Shown here piece by piece: positions 33,809 through 45,305 of a DNA stretch of 64,000 nt. The stretch is taken from the NCBI GenBank assembly GCA_001600555.1, contig BCKH01000001.1, positions 4,149,107-4,213,106 on the forward strand, read 5' to 3'. Positions within the stretch are counted from its first letter, which is position 1; the number at the start of each line of letters is the position of its first letter. The DNA comes from Albophoma yamanashiensis (Eukaryota; Ascomycota; Sordariomycetes; Hypocreales; Ophiocordycipitaceae). Made by a program: the position numbers and the translations under genes. Under the pieces are notes generated by a model. That model saw only the letters and a list, made by a program, of their open reading frames with translations. It searched no databases and had not been told where the DNA came from.

Positions 33809-36800
33809 ATGTATTGGCCCATCGGAACTCCACGCATATATGCAACCAGCAGCAGTCGAGCTCCGAATCTGAATCTCTTTGTATCTCACGACGGCCTTCC
33901 GAGCCCTTCCGAGTCGGGCCTGCCCTCGTCGTCGGGGTCCGAGTCCAAACCACGTTCTGCAGGCCAGGACCATGTCGACGTCCAACCGCCGCCGACACCC
34001 ATCACGCCCATCACACCCGCTGTCCAGTCCGTCGACCACGATGAGAATCCCGTTGATGCCGCATCATGGGCTTCCAAGAGGTCAGAAGCGAACGAATTGC
34101 CATTAAAGGACCCGGTGTTGGCCCTATGCGTCGCACGCGCCGGCCACCTCTTCGCCGTCATCACGGCTACGTCGATTACTGTCTGGCAGACAAAGGTGCG
34201 ACGGCATAGCCGCAGATTCTGCAGCTCAATATACTGACGGATATAGCCTACGGTTGTACTCGCCGTCGTCGTACGATCCGATTCCTCCCTCCAGTCATAT
34301 GGCAAGAACGTCGACTTGCTATTGAGGCCCGACGCTGCCATCCTGGTCGTTCGAACGGACCAAGGCTATCTCATAACCTACTCGATCGCGACTGATGGAG
34401 AATCTTGCGTGTACAAACCACAATTCCCCAACCACCACCATGTCCAGCGACGGAAGCAGAGCCTTACTGGCGGCCAATCGAGCCTACGGCCTGAATCCTT
34501 TCTATGGGGCCCTGGGGAGGGTTCTGGCGTTCGTGACGTTAGCGTGCGGTTTCGCATGGTCATCAAGGTGGACGCAGGCATCGAATCCGCCCTGGCGCTT
34601 GACGATGAGCTGGTGGTTGCGACGAGAAAACCGGCCGCGGTGCAATGCATCCGCTGGACGCCCGACAGCACCGGAAACCAGACGCGAACCGAAATTTTGA
34701 GTCGAATGAGCTGGGTCGAGAAGAAGGTCTCGATCGTGGAGATGACATATGACCGACCGATGAATCTTGCGACGTGGATCACGAGCGACGGGCGGGCGTA
34801 TGCGGTGCAGCGCCAGAAAGCGCCGCTTGACGCCAATGAGAATGACGATGCCGACTCGAAGCGACTCTTCAAGGGCCATTGCTTCCACGTCCCGCATGGC
34901 ACGATGGGACACGCCGTCAAGGCTGTGATAAACGCTCGTTTCTCTCTCATCGCGCTGGGGTGCTCTGACGGCACGGTACACGTCTATTCTGTGAGAGACT
35001 ATGCGGGCAATATTGCGCACTCCCACGTCAAGAAAATACCCGTCTCCAGGTCGATCGCCGGATCTTTTACAAACTTGGCCTACTCGCCCGATGGCTACTG
35101 CCTCTTTGCTGGCTTTGAGAAGGGATGGGCGACATGGAGCATGTTTGGCAAGCTCGGGAGCAACACTTTCGGGGCCGATCATTCCATCGCGAGCGGCAAC
35201 GGCGAGCAGTGGCTCAACGGGGTAGCGGGAGCATCATGGATTGGCGGAGGCTCCGAGATTCTTTTGATCGGCCCCAAGCATGAGGCTGTGTGGAGCCTCG
35301 AGATGGCTAAGAACGCAATCACGGGCTGTTACAACGAGGCAAACATCTTCCGAACCGTTCTACAAACGCCGAGCTCGGTCATGGTCTACAGAGGCTATGA
35401 CCTCCCGAACCTGACTAGCATCTCCGCGGAGCCGTTTCTTTGGCACACGGCTAAGGTGCCTCCATCATACCTCCTGAACCAGTGGCCGATTCGGCAGACA
35501 GTCATATCTCCCGACGGCCGATACGTCGCCGTGGCTGGCCGCCGCGGGCTGGCGCACTACAGCGTCAACAGCGGTCGCTGGAAGACCTTCACCAACGAGT
35601 CGATGGAGAACGAGTTCCAGGTCAGGGGGGGGATGTGCTGGTACCAGCACATCCTGGTTGCCGCCGTGGAGAGCAACAGAACCTTTGAGCTCCGGCTCTT
35701 CTCACGCGAAACTGCGCTGGACGCCTCGCAAGTTCTCTACTCGCAGCAGATCCCGGCACCCGTGGTGCTTGTGACTACGTCTGGCGACGATTCCCTGCTC
35801 GTTTACACGTACGAGAACCTCCTCTACCACTTCATCTTCACACCGTGGGGCAATTCCGTGCGCTTGGTCCAAGTGGGCCAGATTGCGTTCCACGGAATTG
35901 TGCGGTCGCCCGCGAGGGTTCGAGGACTCAGTTGGATATTGCCAGAAAGCCAGATTGCGGACGGAGATCCTTCGCAGGACGTGGCTGTGGCATCGGTCGT
36001 CTTCCTGGTTGACGGGAAGCTTGTGCTGCTGAGCCCGTCCTTGAATGACGAGGGCCAGCTGAAGTACGACATGCGAATCGTTGCGCAAAACGTGGAATAT
36101 CACGTCTGCATGAGGGATCAGCCGCTGCTCAACGATTCCCGCGCGTCGGATGAAGCACCCGTGAGCACGGGATCGCTCGCGTTACGCGACTCTCTGTGGG
36201 TCTTTGACGGGACCGAAGTCAAGGCTTGGACCAGCATAAACGAAGTTCTCGACGCAGCATCCGGTGACAATGGCGCCGAGTTGCCAAGACCCGTATCGGT
36301 GCCCGTGGACTTTTACCCTCTGTCGATACTTCTAGAGAAGGGTATCATCTTGGGGGTGGAATCTGATCTGGTGCAGCGCCGCGATGTGAACTTTTCATTT
36401 TTTCACTTCGCTATTAGGGTAAGCAACCATGGCTCTGAGAGCTACCAATAGGTGCTAACGCTCTCCCAGACGCACCTCGTGCTTCCAGATGTTCTGCGCT
36501 TCTATCTTCGCCAGAACAGAACGGTCGAGGCGGCAAGCCTATCGGAGCAATACGAAAATCTGGAGTACTTTGCTCACGGGCTGGAAATCTTGCTGCATAG
36601 AGTACTGGACGAGGAAGCGGAGACATCACCTAGACCCGAGGACGCCGTCCTGCCAAGGGTACTGTCGCTTTTGTCATCTTCCAAGGACTATCTCGACGTC
36701 GTTTTGCAATGCACGCGCAAAACCGAAGTGAGGCAGTGGAAGACGCTCTTTGCATACCTACCGCCAGCGCAGGAGCTCTTCGAGGAGTCACTACAGCGAG

Positions 36801-37189
36801 GCTCGTTGAAGACCGCTGGGGGCTACCTCATCATCCTGCACACGTTGGAGGAACTGGAGGCGTCGACGGACCAGTCGGTGCGTGTGCTGTCGCGGGCGAT
36901 ACAGGAGGGAGACTGGGAGCTGTGCAAGGAACTTGCGCGATTCCTGGCAGCCATTGACGGCACGGGGGAGACCCTCAAGGAAGCGATGAACATGGTCAAC
37001 ATGGCGTTGAATCGGGGCGCTGAAGATGTTGGCGGCCGGCTTGAGATTCCGCTCGCAAAGATGGCCAACGGCCGTGCCAGGCCCGGCAGCAGGGATGACG
37101 ACGGGACGGAATCTGACGCCCGATCAACGAGTGATGCCTCCAGCATCGGGTCTACCGTCAGCCCGATGAATAGCTCGGGGCTCCTGTGA
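33809..37189 (+). CDS. RIC1: Golgi Rab-GEF subunit RIC1
   Basis: Three exons (33809-34195, 34247-36418, 36470-37189) sum to 3279 nt, 1092 aa. With Rgp1, Ric1 activates the Rab GTPase Ypt6/Rab6 for endosome-to-Golgi traffic. The protein starts MYWPIGTPRIYA, has a Ser/Pro-rich insert, then beta-propeller-like repeats (for example SLIALGCSDGTVHVYSVRD and SPDGYCLFAGFEKGWATWSM). The C-terminal RIC1 domain follows, with HLVLPDVLRFYLRQ straight after the last intron, YFAHGLEILLHRVLDEEAE and KTAGGYLIILHTLEELE. Introns are GT-AG and restore the frame at WQTK/PTVVLAVVV and FAIR/THLVLP. The insert between the start and the first propeller strand is long and low in complexity. Family assignment is secure. 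Confidence 0.93.
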
Positions 37190-37679
37190 GCTCTGGGTCT
37201 GGTCTAGACAAGCTAAATATTGGGAGAAGTTGGCCAGGACCGCTTCTGGCTCTGCGTGCACATTTTTGGACACATTGGATATATAGAAGTCGAATATGTG
37301 TGCGGCAAACTAGATGTCTATATACCTCGAGATCATCAAGACTGAGTGAGCATTTAACTGCCAACCACAGGTATGAAGGAAGGTACGTAAGGTGTGAAGT
37401 GTCTCCGACAGCTAAGGTACCGTAAGGTATCTTAATCAAGGGCAAGCCTTGACGAGGGCGCGGCCGTCGGCCAAGATAGGCGCCGACAGGCGCCGCATCA
37501 GGCGCTAGTCACGTTATCGCCTCCCCCCACCAGACCATGGCCGTCCCGCCCGCAGCGACAACCTCGCTCCATTGACCACCCAAAAACTGCCACCTCGCCC
37601 ATCGACGCTGCTGGACGGTCATGGTCTCTCGTTGTTGGGCACCCTAGCGAGCGATTCTACCCTTCGAGACCTGTCCAAC
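37190..37679. other. Intergenic region and leader of CK2 beta
   Basis: This holds the RIC1 3' end and the CK2 beta leader. TATATA-type sequences occur near 37278 and 37319. Two short upstream reading frames (37537-37575, 37621-37647) precede the CK2 beta start. Confidence 0.5.
37537..37647 (+). promoter_or_regulatory. Two upstream ORFs before CK2 beta
   Basis: An ATG at 37537 opens 12 codons ending at 37575, and an ATG at 37621 opens 8 codons ending at 37647. Both lie within 145 nt of the CK2 beta start. If the transcript begins upstream of 37537 they could reduce translation; the transcript start is not known. Confidence 0.35.
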
Positions 37680-38643
37680 ATGATGGACGACTACGTCAGC
37701 GAGTCGGACAGCGACTACACGAGCTATTGGCGAGACTGGGTGAGCCTCTCCCGTGCCCACCTCATCACACGAACATCATCCCAGGCGCAGCGCGGCTGGC
37801 GAGCTCCGGAAGGCAGACGCACGGCCGAGTGTTTCTATGCTAACACGCGAGGCTGCCACAGTTCATATCGTCGAGGGGCAACGAGTACTTTTGCGAGATC
37901 GACGAGGACTACTTGACGGACCGCTTCAACCTGACGGGCCTCAACACCGAGGTCCAGTACTATCAATATGCCCTAGACCTGGTGACGGACGTTTTCGACC
38001 TCGACTGCGACGACGAGATGCGCGAGACCATCGAAAAGTCTGCGCGGCACCTGTACGGCCTCGTCCACGCCCGGTACATCGTCACCACGCGCGGACTGAC
38101 CAAGATGGTGCGTGTTCCCTTCCCGCATACGCCGGGCGAACCATGTGCTGACCTGCCCTCAACGCAAAGCTCGACAAGTACAAGAAGGCCGAGTTCGGCA
38201 AGTGCCCGCGCGTCAACTGCAACTCGCACCCGCTTCTGCCCATGGGCCTCTCCGACGTCCCCAACCTCAAGCCCGTCAAGCTCTACTGCGCACGCTGCGA
38301 GGACATCTACAACCCCAAGTCGTCGCGGCACGCGTCCATCGACGGCGCCTACTTCGGCACGTCGTTCCACAACATCCTGTTCCAGGTGTACCCGGCCCTC
38401 ATCCCGCTCAAGAGCGTCGAGCGCTACGTGCCCCGCGTCTACGGCTTCAAGGTGCACGCCTCGGCCGCGCTGATCCGCTGGCAGGGCGCCAAGCGCGACG
38501 ACATGCGCCGCCGCCTGCGCAAGCTGGAGATCGAGACGGGGTTCCGCGAGGACGACGGCGTCGAAGAGGAGGACGACGACGAGGACGTCGAGTTTGAGGG
38601 CCTGGACGGGCAGCAAGGCGTGGCTGAAGCGGCGGCGCTGTGA
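37680..38643 (+). CDS. CKB1: Casein kinase 2 regulatory (beta) subunit
   Basis: Three exons (37680-37739, 37862-38107, 38170-38643) give 780 nt, 259 aa. CK2 beta stabilises and targets the CK2 tetramer. Two adjacent ATGs (37680, 37683) precede DDYVSESDSDYTSYWRDW, whose acidic SESDSD start is typical. Splicing links WRDW to FISSRGNEYFCEID and LTKM to LDKYKKAEFG. The zinc ribbon is visible as CPRVNC and YCARC, followed by the dimerisation and C-terminal sequence SIDGAYFGTSFHNILFQ and YVPRVYGFKVHASA. A strongly acidic tail (EEEDDDEDVEFEG) extends beyond the core. Which of the two paralogous fungal beta subunits this is (CKB1 or CKB2 type) cannot be settled with certainty; the SESDSDYTSYW start favours the CKB1 type. 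Confidence 0.93.
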
Positions 38644-39186
38644 TGGCGTGACTGCCGTCTCGAGGGGCACGAAAATTTCGCCCCCGGCCAAGGGGAAGGC
38701 TGACTTTTGTGGCACGATGGGGTGGAAGGCGGCGAGGCAGCGGGTTGCTCTATTGTATAGAAGCGCTGTTCGTACATTTTGTTTTCTCTTGATCTTTCAC
38801 ATCACCCTGTCGAGATACGGGTGTCTTATGGATTGGGCCGGCGTTGGGATGGGAGAACAGTAGTGGGACGATGGACGGGTGCCTCACAGACGAGAGACAG
38901 CGATGAGATATTGGACAAGACTCAATCTAGCCGCAAATACGCACTGCGACAGCTCCGAGTATCTATGACAGGGCCCGGGCTTCTTGTGAATGCGACCAGT
39001 TGGAACGAACAGTTGGGACCACAGGCTCGTGAAATTCATGCAAAGACGGCACACGAAGCATGTTAATACATCAGGTTGGGGATCTAACGGTAGGTATACG
39101 AAGGCTCTTGCATGTCGCCAACAACTATTTCAACCCCGCAACTCATACAGAAATAGGCACGTTGAGCTTCCTTAAAATTTACAAAA
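38644..39186. other. Convergent 3' intergenic spacer
   Basis: CK2 beta (plus) and the PAP2 phosphatase (minus) converge here. Nothing beyond the expected 3' untranslated regions could be identified. Confidence 0.5.
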
Positions 39187-40599
39187 TCACATGCCCTGGC
39201 CAATTGGTCGCTGCGCCTGCTGCATCCTCTCCAGCTCCACGTCCTCGAACGGACCGGGCTGCCGGGGACCGCCTTGCTGGGGGCCGGCAACGTACTGGTT
39301 CCGATAGTTCACGACGCCGGGCGCAGTCTCGTTGGCAGGATGGAAGTCGACGTCGCCAGACTCTCCCAGGTCAGCGCGGTCGACACGAGCATCGAAGTCG
39401 CTCTTCTGGCCGACGTAGCCCAGGCGACCGACGCCGGCCCAGAAGGCTCTATCGTCGCTGCGAGGGCCCCAGGCCCAGCCGGCGCCGGCCGCGATGGGCA
39501 GGTGGTAGTAGCGGAAGCTGTAGATGGCGGTCGTGGTGCCGATGAGGAAGCCGAAGAGGATGTCGAAGCCGTGGTGGCGGAAGTCGAACCAGCGCGACGC
39601 CGAGATGAAGATGGCGAGGCAGAAGGGCACCAGGGTGATGGCGAGGAGGTAGACCGGGGGCGCCGCGGCCTGGCGACGCAGCGACTGGAGCTTGACGTTG
39701 TACTGGGCGGCGCGCTCAGCGGCCCCTTGGGCCTTGAGAGGCGACGAGGGATTCGAATACTCGTGGCGGGACGGCTCGTAGGCGTCGGGGCCACCGCTGG
39801 GCCGCGCACGGGAAGGGAAGGCCACGTGCGTCGAGGGATCGCTCGTGTTCGGGCCGGGGACGACGAAGGGAATGGTGACGGAGAACTTGCTGGCGAGGAA
39901 GAGCGAGAAGTAGATGAGACCGCCGGCGGCGGCGGCGGCGTGGCCGCTGGGGTAGCTGCGGAAACCGTCGTCGAGTATCGACCGATCGGTCTGGCGGCAG
40001 ATGTCGCCCGAATAGAGCTGGGCGCTGGCGGCCAGGCCCTTGAAGCCGCCGACCTGGTAGCGGGCGGCGTTGGCAATGTCCGGGTCGCATCGCGAGAGCA
40101 GGTCGGGCCGCGGCTTGCCGCACATGTTCTTGATGCCGCTGATGAAGAAGAAGCCGGAGCCGACGGCCATGAGGAGGCCCAGCCAGCCGACGTGCAGCTC
40201 CCACAGCTTGCGCCTCCAGATGAGCGCATGTGGGGTGTTCTTAGGCACCGTGGAGCCGGGGATGAGGACGACGGAGATGATGGCGATGAGGACGGCGGGG
40301 ACGGCGCCGGAGAGGACGACGAGCAGCCATGTCGGGACGGTGTCCTTGACGGTGTAGGGAAAGCTGCGACGGGGTTAGCACGAGCTCCTGCGGGCCGCAG
40401 ACCGGGAGACTGACGAGATGTTGGGGTCGTCGAGCGAAAAGGGCCGCTTGTTAGGCTCGATGTGGCCGAGGATGCCCCCCGCGACGACGATGACGACGAG
40501 GACGACCCAGTCGAAGACGTACGAGGCGGAGAGGCGCAGAGAAACACTCCGCCGCAGCGGTGATGACCCGGGCTGGGCCATTTTGTGGTAATTGGACAT
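39187..40599 (-). CDS. PAP2-family lipid phosphate phosphatase
   Basis: Two exons (40599-40415, 40363-39187) sum to 1362 nt, 453 aa. It resembles yeast Dpp1/Lpp1, membrane enzymes that dephosphorylate diacylglycerol pyrophosphate, phosphatidate and related lipids. The three PAP2 motifs are present: KNMCGKPRP (Lys140 onward), YPSGHAA (His203), and SRWFDFRHHGFD. About six hydrophobic membrane segments are visible (for example VFDWVVLVVIVVAGGILG and LLAITLVPFCLAIFI). A hydrophilic insert rich in Pro, Ser, Arg and Tyr, about 70 residues, separates the second and third motifs. The C-terminus is soluble and acidic. The intron (GTCAGT donor, GCTAAC branch) joins DPNIS to FPYTVKDTVP. A second Met at 40581 is an alternative start. 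Confidence 0.92.
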
Positions 40600-41141
40600 T
40601 CGTCACCGAGAGCTTTCTGTGTGAAGGAGGGAGGAGGAGGAGGAGGGAGAGGAGGAGAGGAGGCAGGCGAAGGAGGCGCGCGAGACAGGGAGCTATAAGG
40701 TATGGTGCCAAGGTAGGTTTCACGCTGGCGGCATTCCGCTCGTGGCTGGCGGCAGTGGTGGTTGGCGCCCGAGGGGGATGGAAGGATGAGTGATCTGCAC
40801 ACCGGGGAGGGCTTGCATTAGTCTCCTAGAAGGTAGGGACGAATCGAGGGGGGCCAGGCGCCAAGAAGGAGATGGCGGGCGGCAGTTATACCGGAGAGTA
40901 GGTAATTAATTACTCGTACAGGCGTTCCGAGGGAGAGCGAGAGACGCATCAGACGCACTCGATGCTCGGAGATCGCTACCGCCGGCGCGTGGAGCGGGTC
41001 CCACGGGCGTCAATCAATGCGCCGTGGCTGTTCACGACGGGCCTCAGGGACCTCGAACGCGCGTTTGTCCCCACCGCGCGCAAGCCAGTCTGGCAGTCCC
41101 ACCGAGGGCGCAGCGTGCTGTGGGCTGGGACCACGCAGCGG

Positions 41142-41159
41142 CAGCAGCAGCAGCAGCAG
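41142..41159. repeat. CAG trinucleotide repeat
   Basis: Six tandem CAG units lie in non-coding DNA. Confidence 0.8.
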
Positions 41160-41372
41160 AGGCGAGGCGGAGCGCGGGCGCAGGACGAAGCGTGGGCGAA
41201 TCGCCGGTGGGCCGGCTGGGGGCCGCACGGCATGCTACGCGAAGCGGAAATATGATGTACTTCTCCGTGCTCCATCCGCCATTGAGCAACTTTTCTGCAC
41301 CTTTGCAGGTCAATTCGCTGACCGCAGAAGCTCGCTCGCCTCTGCCGCCCGTGTACCTAAGCATGGCTTAGA

Positions 41373-41387
41373 GGGGGGGGGGGGGGG
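41373..41387. repeat. Poly-G tract, 15 nt
   Basis: An uninterrupted run of 15 G in intergenic DNA. It may vary in length between strains or be a sequencing-difficult site. Confidence 0.85.
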
Positions 41388-42602
41388 ATGACGCGGACAC
41401 TGTCTCGGATCGCTGCGTTTTGGGCGTCTACCCCCGAGCGCTGTCTGCACAGTCGGCTCACTTGGGCACCTGGGACAGTCAGGCCGTCGAAGGAAGAAGG
41501 AACAACGACCGGGAGCGCTGAGCCCAGGGACGTGGTTGCGCTTTCGCGGCGCCTCGCGAGTCGTGATCGTGCGCGTGATGGCGGCCTCTCGACAATTTTT
41601 CGAAATGGCGTCTCCAAAAAGCGGCTCCCCTACAGCCAGAAGTGGAAGCCGATCGTGTGTCGCATCGGTACGTAGTACGCGCGTGGGTGCGGCGGCGCAC
41701 TGCCGCTCGCCATGACGTAAGGCTCCGATACATCGACTCTGCTTGGAGGCGAAGCGCTCAACGAACGAGTCGTAAGATGATCATGGCTGCGGGCGCTTCC
41801 CATGGTGAGGTTACAACAATGCACGCCGTGCGCCTCGCCTCGCCTCACCTCGCCTCGCCAGCTGGCGCAGCTCCGTGCGCGCTGGCACTTTCCGCCTTTC
41901 CGCCCACCGCCCGGGGGGGCGTCGGCGGTCCGACCCCTCTGAGCCACGCCGAGCCCACCGCAAAGGACCCTGGAGGGTCCCCTATGTACTCGGAGGTATT
42001 CCGGTGCAGCAGTCTATGCCCAAACCGCGAATAGTTTGTCTCCCAAGGTTGACAAGAGCCTTAATGTAATGAACATAAACTATTGCACGTTGATCCCCAA
42101 CTCGAATAGCAAATGAAGCTCTGTCTAGATTTTCCCGTTTTTGTTTCCTGTAGACGCTGACTTTTAGTAGCATCTGGGCGAGCTAAATGATTGACGAACT
42201 AACATCCTGTAATGACCTGGAATCACGAAGCGGTCATTTCGAGATCAAAGGGGCAGTCAGGAATGAGCAGATCAAGAACTGGGGTTGATGCAAGACTGAA
42301 GCTCGACTTCGTCAAGCTCTACGTAGGAGGTTCGCCGTATAAGACAGTGAGTCGCACGTGACTATCTACCAGTCTCAACCTCAACGTTGCTCCGTCGTCG
42401 TCCGCGAACGGGGTCGGCAAGCGCACAGCTCCTCATCTCTGGAAGACGCACTCTTCGAGCTGGGAGATACAACGGCAAACAGTGTCATCTATTTCACCTT
42501 CAAGCGCACCGCCGCCGCTTGGACCCCCTATATTCTCACATATAGTACAGTGCCACGTTGTAGTTAGTGTACAGAATCTCGCTCCGGCCAAATCGTCCCC
42601 CG

Positions 42603-43872
42603 CTACTCCTTCGACGACTTCTTGTCCCTGCGCTTTCCGTGGTTGCGTGGCCGGGGCGTGACGACCCACTTGTTGATGTTGTGCGTACGGCGAGTCTTGT
42701 AGCCGCTCTTGGTCTAAACATTGTGTCAGTTCGCCGTCGCACCGAGGGGATATCCAGGAAGTGCCCTCGACTTACAGGTCTGCCCCAGGGGGTGACGGGG
42801 TGGCGGTTACTCTTCGACTTTCCGCGACCACCACCGTGAGGGTGGTCAACTAGAGGCTCGTTAGAAGCTGCACCAGCCGACACGCTTGACAGACGTGGAA
42901 GTGCTCACCCTTGTTCATGGCCACACCGCGCACCGTCGGCCGGATGTTCAGCCATCGGCTTCGTCCAGCCTTGCCCAGCTGGCGGTAGTGGTGGTGCATG
43001 TTGCTCGCCACGCCAATCGTGGCGCACGCGTTCTTGCTGACCCGCCGGACCTCGCCGCTCTGCAGCCGCACCTCGACGTACTTGCCCGTCATGATTCTCG
43101 TTCCGTCGTCCTTGGTCTCCTCGTTCTTGTTGACCACCGTCGCCGACGTTCCTGCGCTGCGGCAGAAGACGGCCCCCCGCTTCGCCGCCGAGCCGACGCA
43201 GAACACCACAGTCCCCACGGGGATCATGTGCATCGGCAGGCAGTTTCCGGGGAAGGCCGTCTTCGCCGCCAGGATACCGGGGTCGATGACGCCGCCCATG
43301 CTGTCGAGGAGGTCTTGCGGGATGCCGGCTCTGTAGCTGTGGACGATGTCGCCCGCCCTCAGGCCCTCGGCCGCGATGATGTACGACTTGCGGCCGGTGG
43401 CTTGCTCCGTGACCAGCGCGATGTGGGCGCTTCGCCCCGGGTCGTACTCGATCCGCTCAACCAGATGGGGGCCTGGTCTGTTCCGTAGGAAGTCGACCGT
43501 CCGCAGTCGCCGCTTCGCACCACCTCCACGGTGCCTCACGGTGATTCTTCCATGGACGTTTCGTCCGCCTTTGCCTTGACCCTTCTTGGGGATCGTGAGA
43601 GGGAGGAACGGCCGTCCCTTCCACAGATGGTCGTTGATGGGGCGTCTCAAGTGCCGCACGCCGGGCGTTCGCGGCTTGTATGTTCGGAGGATGGAGGACT
43701 GCGGGCCCTTGTTGGCGTTGGAGCTGACGCGAGGCTCGCTGGCCGGTGCGCTGTCGCCGAAGCTGGACTTGGGCTTCTTGGTGGCGTACCCGCGCAGCGC
43801 GGGCCGGCCGAGGGCGAGGAGCTGGAAGCTCCTGCGCAGCGCAGAGAGCGGCAGCCGTGGCTGCAGCATCAT
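42603..43872 (-). CDS. RML2: Mitochondrial large-subunit ribosomal protein uL2m
   Basis: Three exons (43872-42909, 42849-42776, 42713-42603) sum to 1149 nt, 382 aa. uL2 is a core protein near the peptidyl-transferase centre. The N-terminus MMLQPRLPLSALRRSFQ with a following RGYATKK is a mitochondrial presequence. The body has KGGRNVHGRITVRHRGGGAKRR split over the RNA-binding region, RVEYDP-type sequence (VERIEYDPGRSAHIALV), and the conserved RPTVRGVAMNKVDHPHGGGR, which spans the first intron and includes the functionally important histidine after VDHP. The C-terminus TKSGYKTRRTHNINKWVV and a basic tail follow the second intron. Donors are GTGAGC and GTAAGT, and acceptors are both TAG. Assignment is secure. 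Confidence 0.95.
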
Positions 43873-45253
43873 GGCGTTGGGATTGGACGGTGCGGCGCTC
43901 GCTCGTCGTCGGAAAAGGAGATGTCGCTCGCGAGGTCAATAGTCGGCCGATGGATGTGTGGCGGGCATTGACGGGAACCCTGTCGCGCAGAGCCCCAATC
44001 GCACCAGGAAAGGTCGGTTGAGGACTTGACAATGCCCACCGGTGCCGTCGCCGGTGCTGGTTGTCGACTTCACCAGCAGCGTGGTGTCCCGGAAGCTGTC
44101 GACATGCCACCAGGCCCAGCAGTGAAATTTCCATCGGAAGGTTGGCAAACGTTTTGCCGAGACGCACCAGCCACGGGCTGAGCCACGGCGCCACAGCCTC
44201 GCCGCGCTCCTCGTCGCAGCGCGCCTCCAGCCTCGCCTGCGTGCTAGCGCGAGACGGGCTCGCGGCGGCTCAGCCAACCACGCGTCCGTTGCCCCGCGGT
44301 TGCCACTGTTGACACGGGCGGGTTCCCGGAGCGGGTACATGCCGCTCGTCGCGACCCCCCAGACGTCGCGTTGTGAGTCGCTGGAGGGAGCTGCCGCCTC
44401 CACACGTCGCCAGCCCAGCCCGTGCCAGCCTGGAGAGAGTTGTGTGCTCCCTTCGCCAGCTCTCCCCGAGCCCTCTGCAAACACGTGCGGCACGTTCGAC
44501 CTGCGCGAGTCCTCTGTATCCGTGCCTCTCTCTCCGGTCCCCTGCCAACGAGCGTCTGTCGACCAAACCTTAGCCTACGCGCGGCTCTCGACTCTGTGAC
44601 GACGATAGAACAGCGCCTTTGTTCTCTAGAGTTACCTCTCATCGTCGCGAGCACCTACCGCAGCTGGCGAAGCTGCCCGTGCTGACGCATCTCGTGCCCT
44701 GTGTCTCGCTTTTACCTTGGCAACGCCCTCGCGAACCGCGCCGCAGCGCAGCTCCAGGTACGTACCGCACCCGCGACGGGCCCACTGCACGCACGCATCT
44801 CCCCTGCTATTACTCCGCTCCTCAAAACACATCCTGTCCGCCCTCACGACTGTTCCCTTCGACATAAACATCTCGCTGGCCCTTGGTCTCGCCCGCGTCA
44901 CTGCTCGGCTCGCCTCTCTCCATATACCCTCACGCCTCCGCCGCCCTGACGCACCCGCTCCGGACCAGAAATTTTAACACGATTGATCATACAGACTTTG
45001 GGCGCGCCATATCTCTGTCAAAACATTCCAACCGCGCTGTTGTGACCTACAGTCGTCTGACTCGGCTCCAGAGGTACGGAACCGAATTCCTCGTTTTATT
45101 CGGGTGTCTCAGTAGCTGCCTACTTTTCATCGTTGCCCCCCAAGCTTCTCTCGACTCTTCATCCTTTTTGTTGTGGACGCGTTCAACTGACTTGCCTCGT
45201 CCAGCTCGGCCTCTGGCAATTCATGATCTAGTCGACCTCCGCTAGACCCCAAG
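43873..45253. other. Divergent intergenic region, uL2m/cyclin B
   Basis: This 1.4-kb region carries the uL2m promoter on the left and a pyrimidine-rich promoter and leader for the cyclin gene on the right. An MluI cell-cycle-type box (ACGCGT) lies at 45177-45182. Frames on both strands lack domains. Confidence 0.5.
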
Positions 45254-45305
45254 ATGCCTCCTGTGAGCCCTTTCCAGCGTGCCCGGGCTGCTCTGCCGCA
45301 CGCGT
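45177..45305. promoter_or_regulatory. Two ACGCGT (MCB-type) boxes flanking the cyclin start
   Basis: ACGCGT occurs at 45177-45182, 72 nt before the cyclin start codon, and at 45300-45305, inside its first intron. MCB boxes bind the MBF complex and drive G1/S genes in yeasts. Function here is inferred only from sequence and position. Confidence 0.35.

Larger units (their letters stand above)
40600..42602. other. 2-kb intergenic region, PAP2/uL2m
   Basis: The left part is the PAP2 promoter, with a purine-rich tract at 40624-40680 (C/T-rich on the transcribed strand of the gene). It also holds a CAG repeat at 41142-41159 and a run of 15 G at 41373-41387. Overlapping frames in 41000-42030 show no domain. 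Confidence 0.5.

Noticed and set aside
37572..37679. N-terminal extension of CK2 beta by 36 residues
   Set aside because: The frame is open upstream but begins with TTG, not ATG, and the family start matches the ATGs at 37680/37683.
39274..40413. A 379-codon plus-strand frame opposite the PAP2 phosphatase gene
   Set aside because: It is antisense to a gene with clear PAP2 motifs. Its Gly/Ala/Val/Asp/Glu-rich composition is what the complement of GC-rich codons gives.
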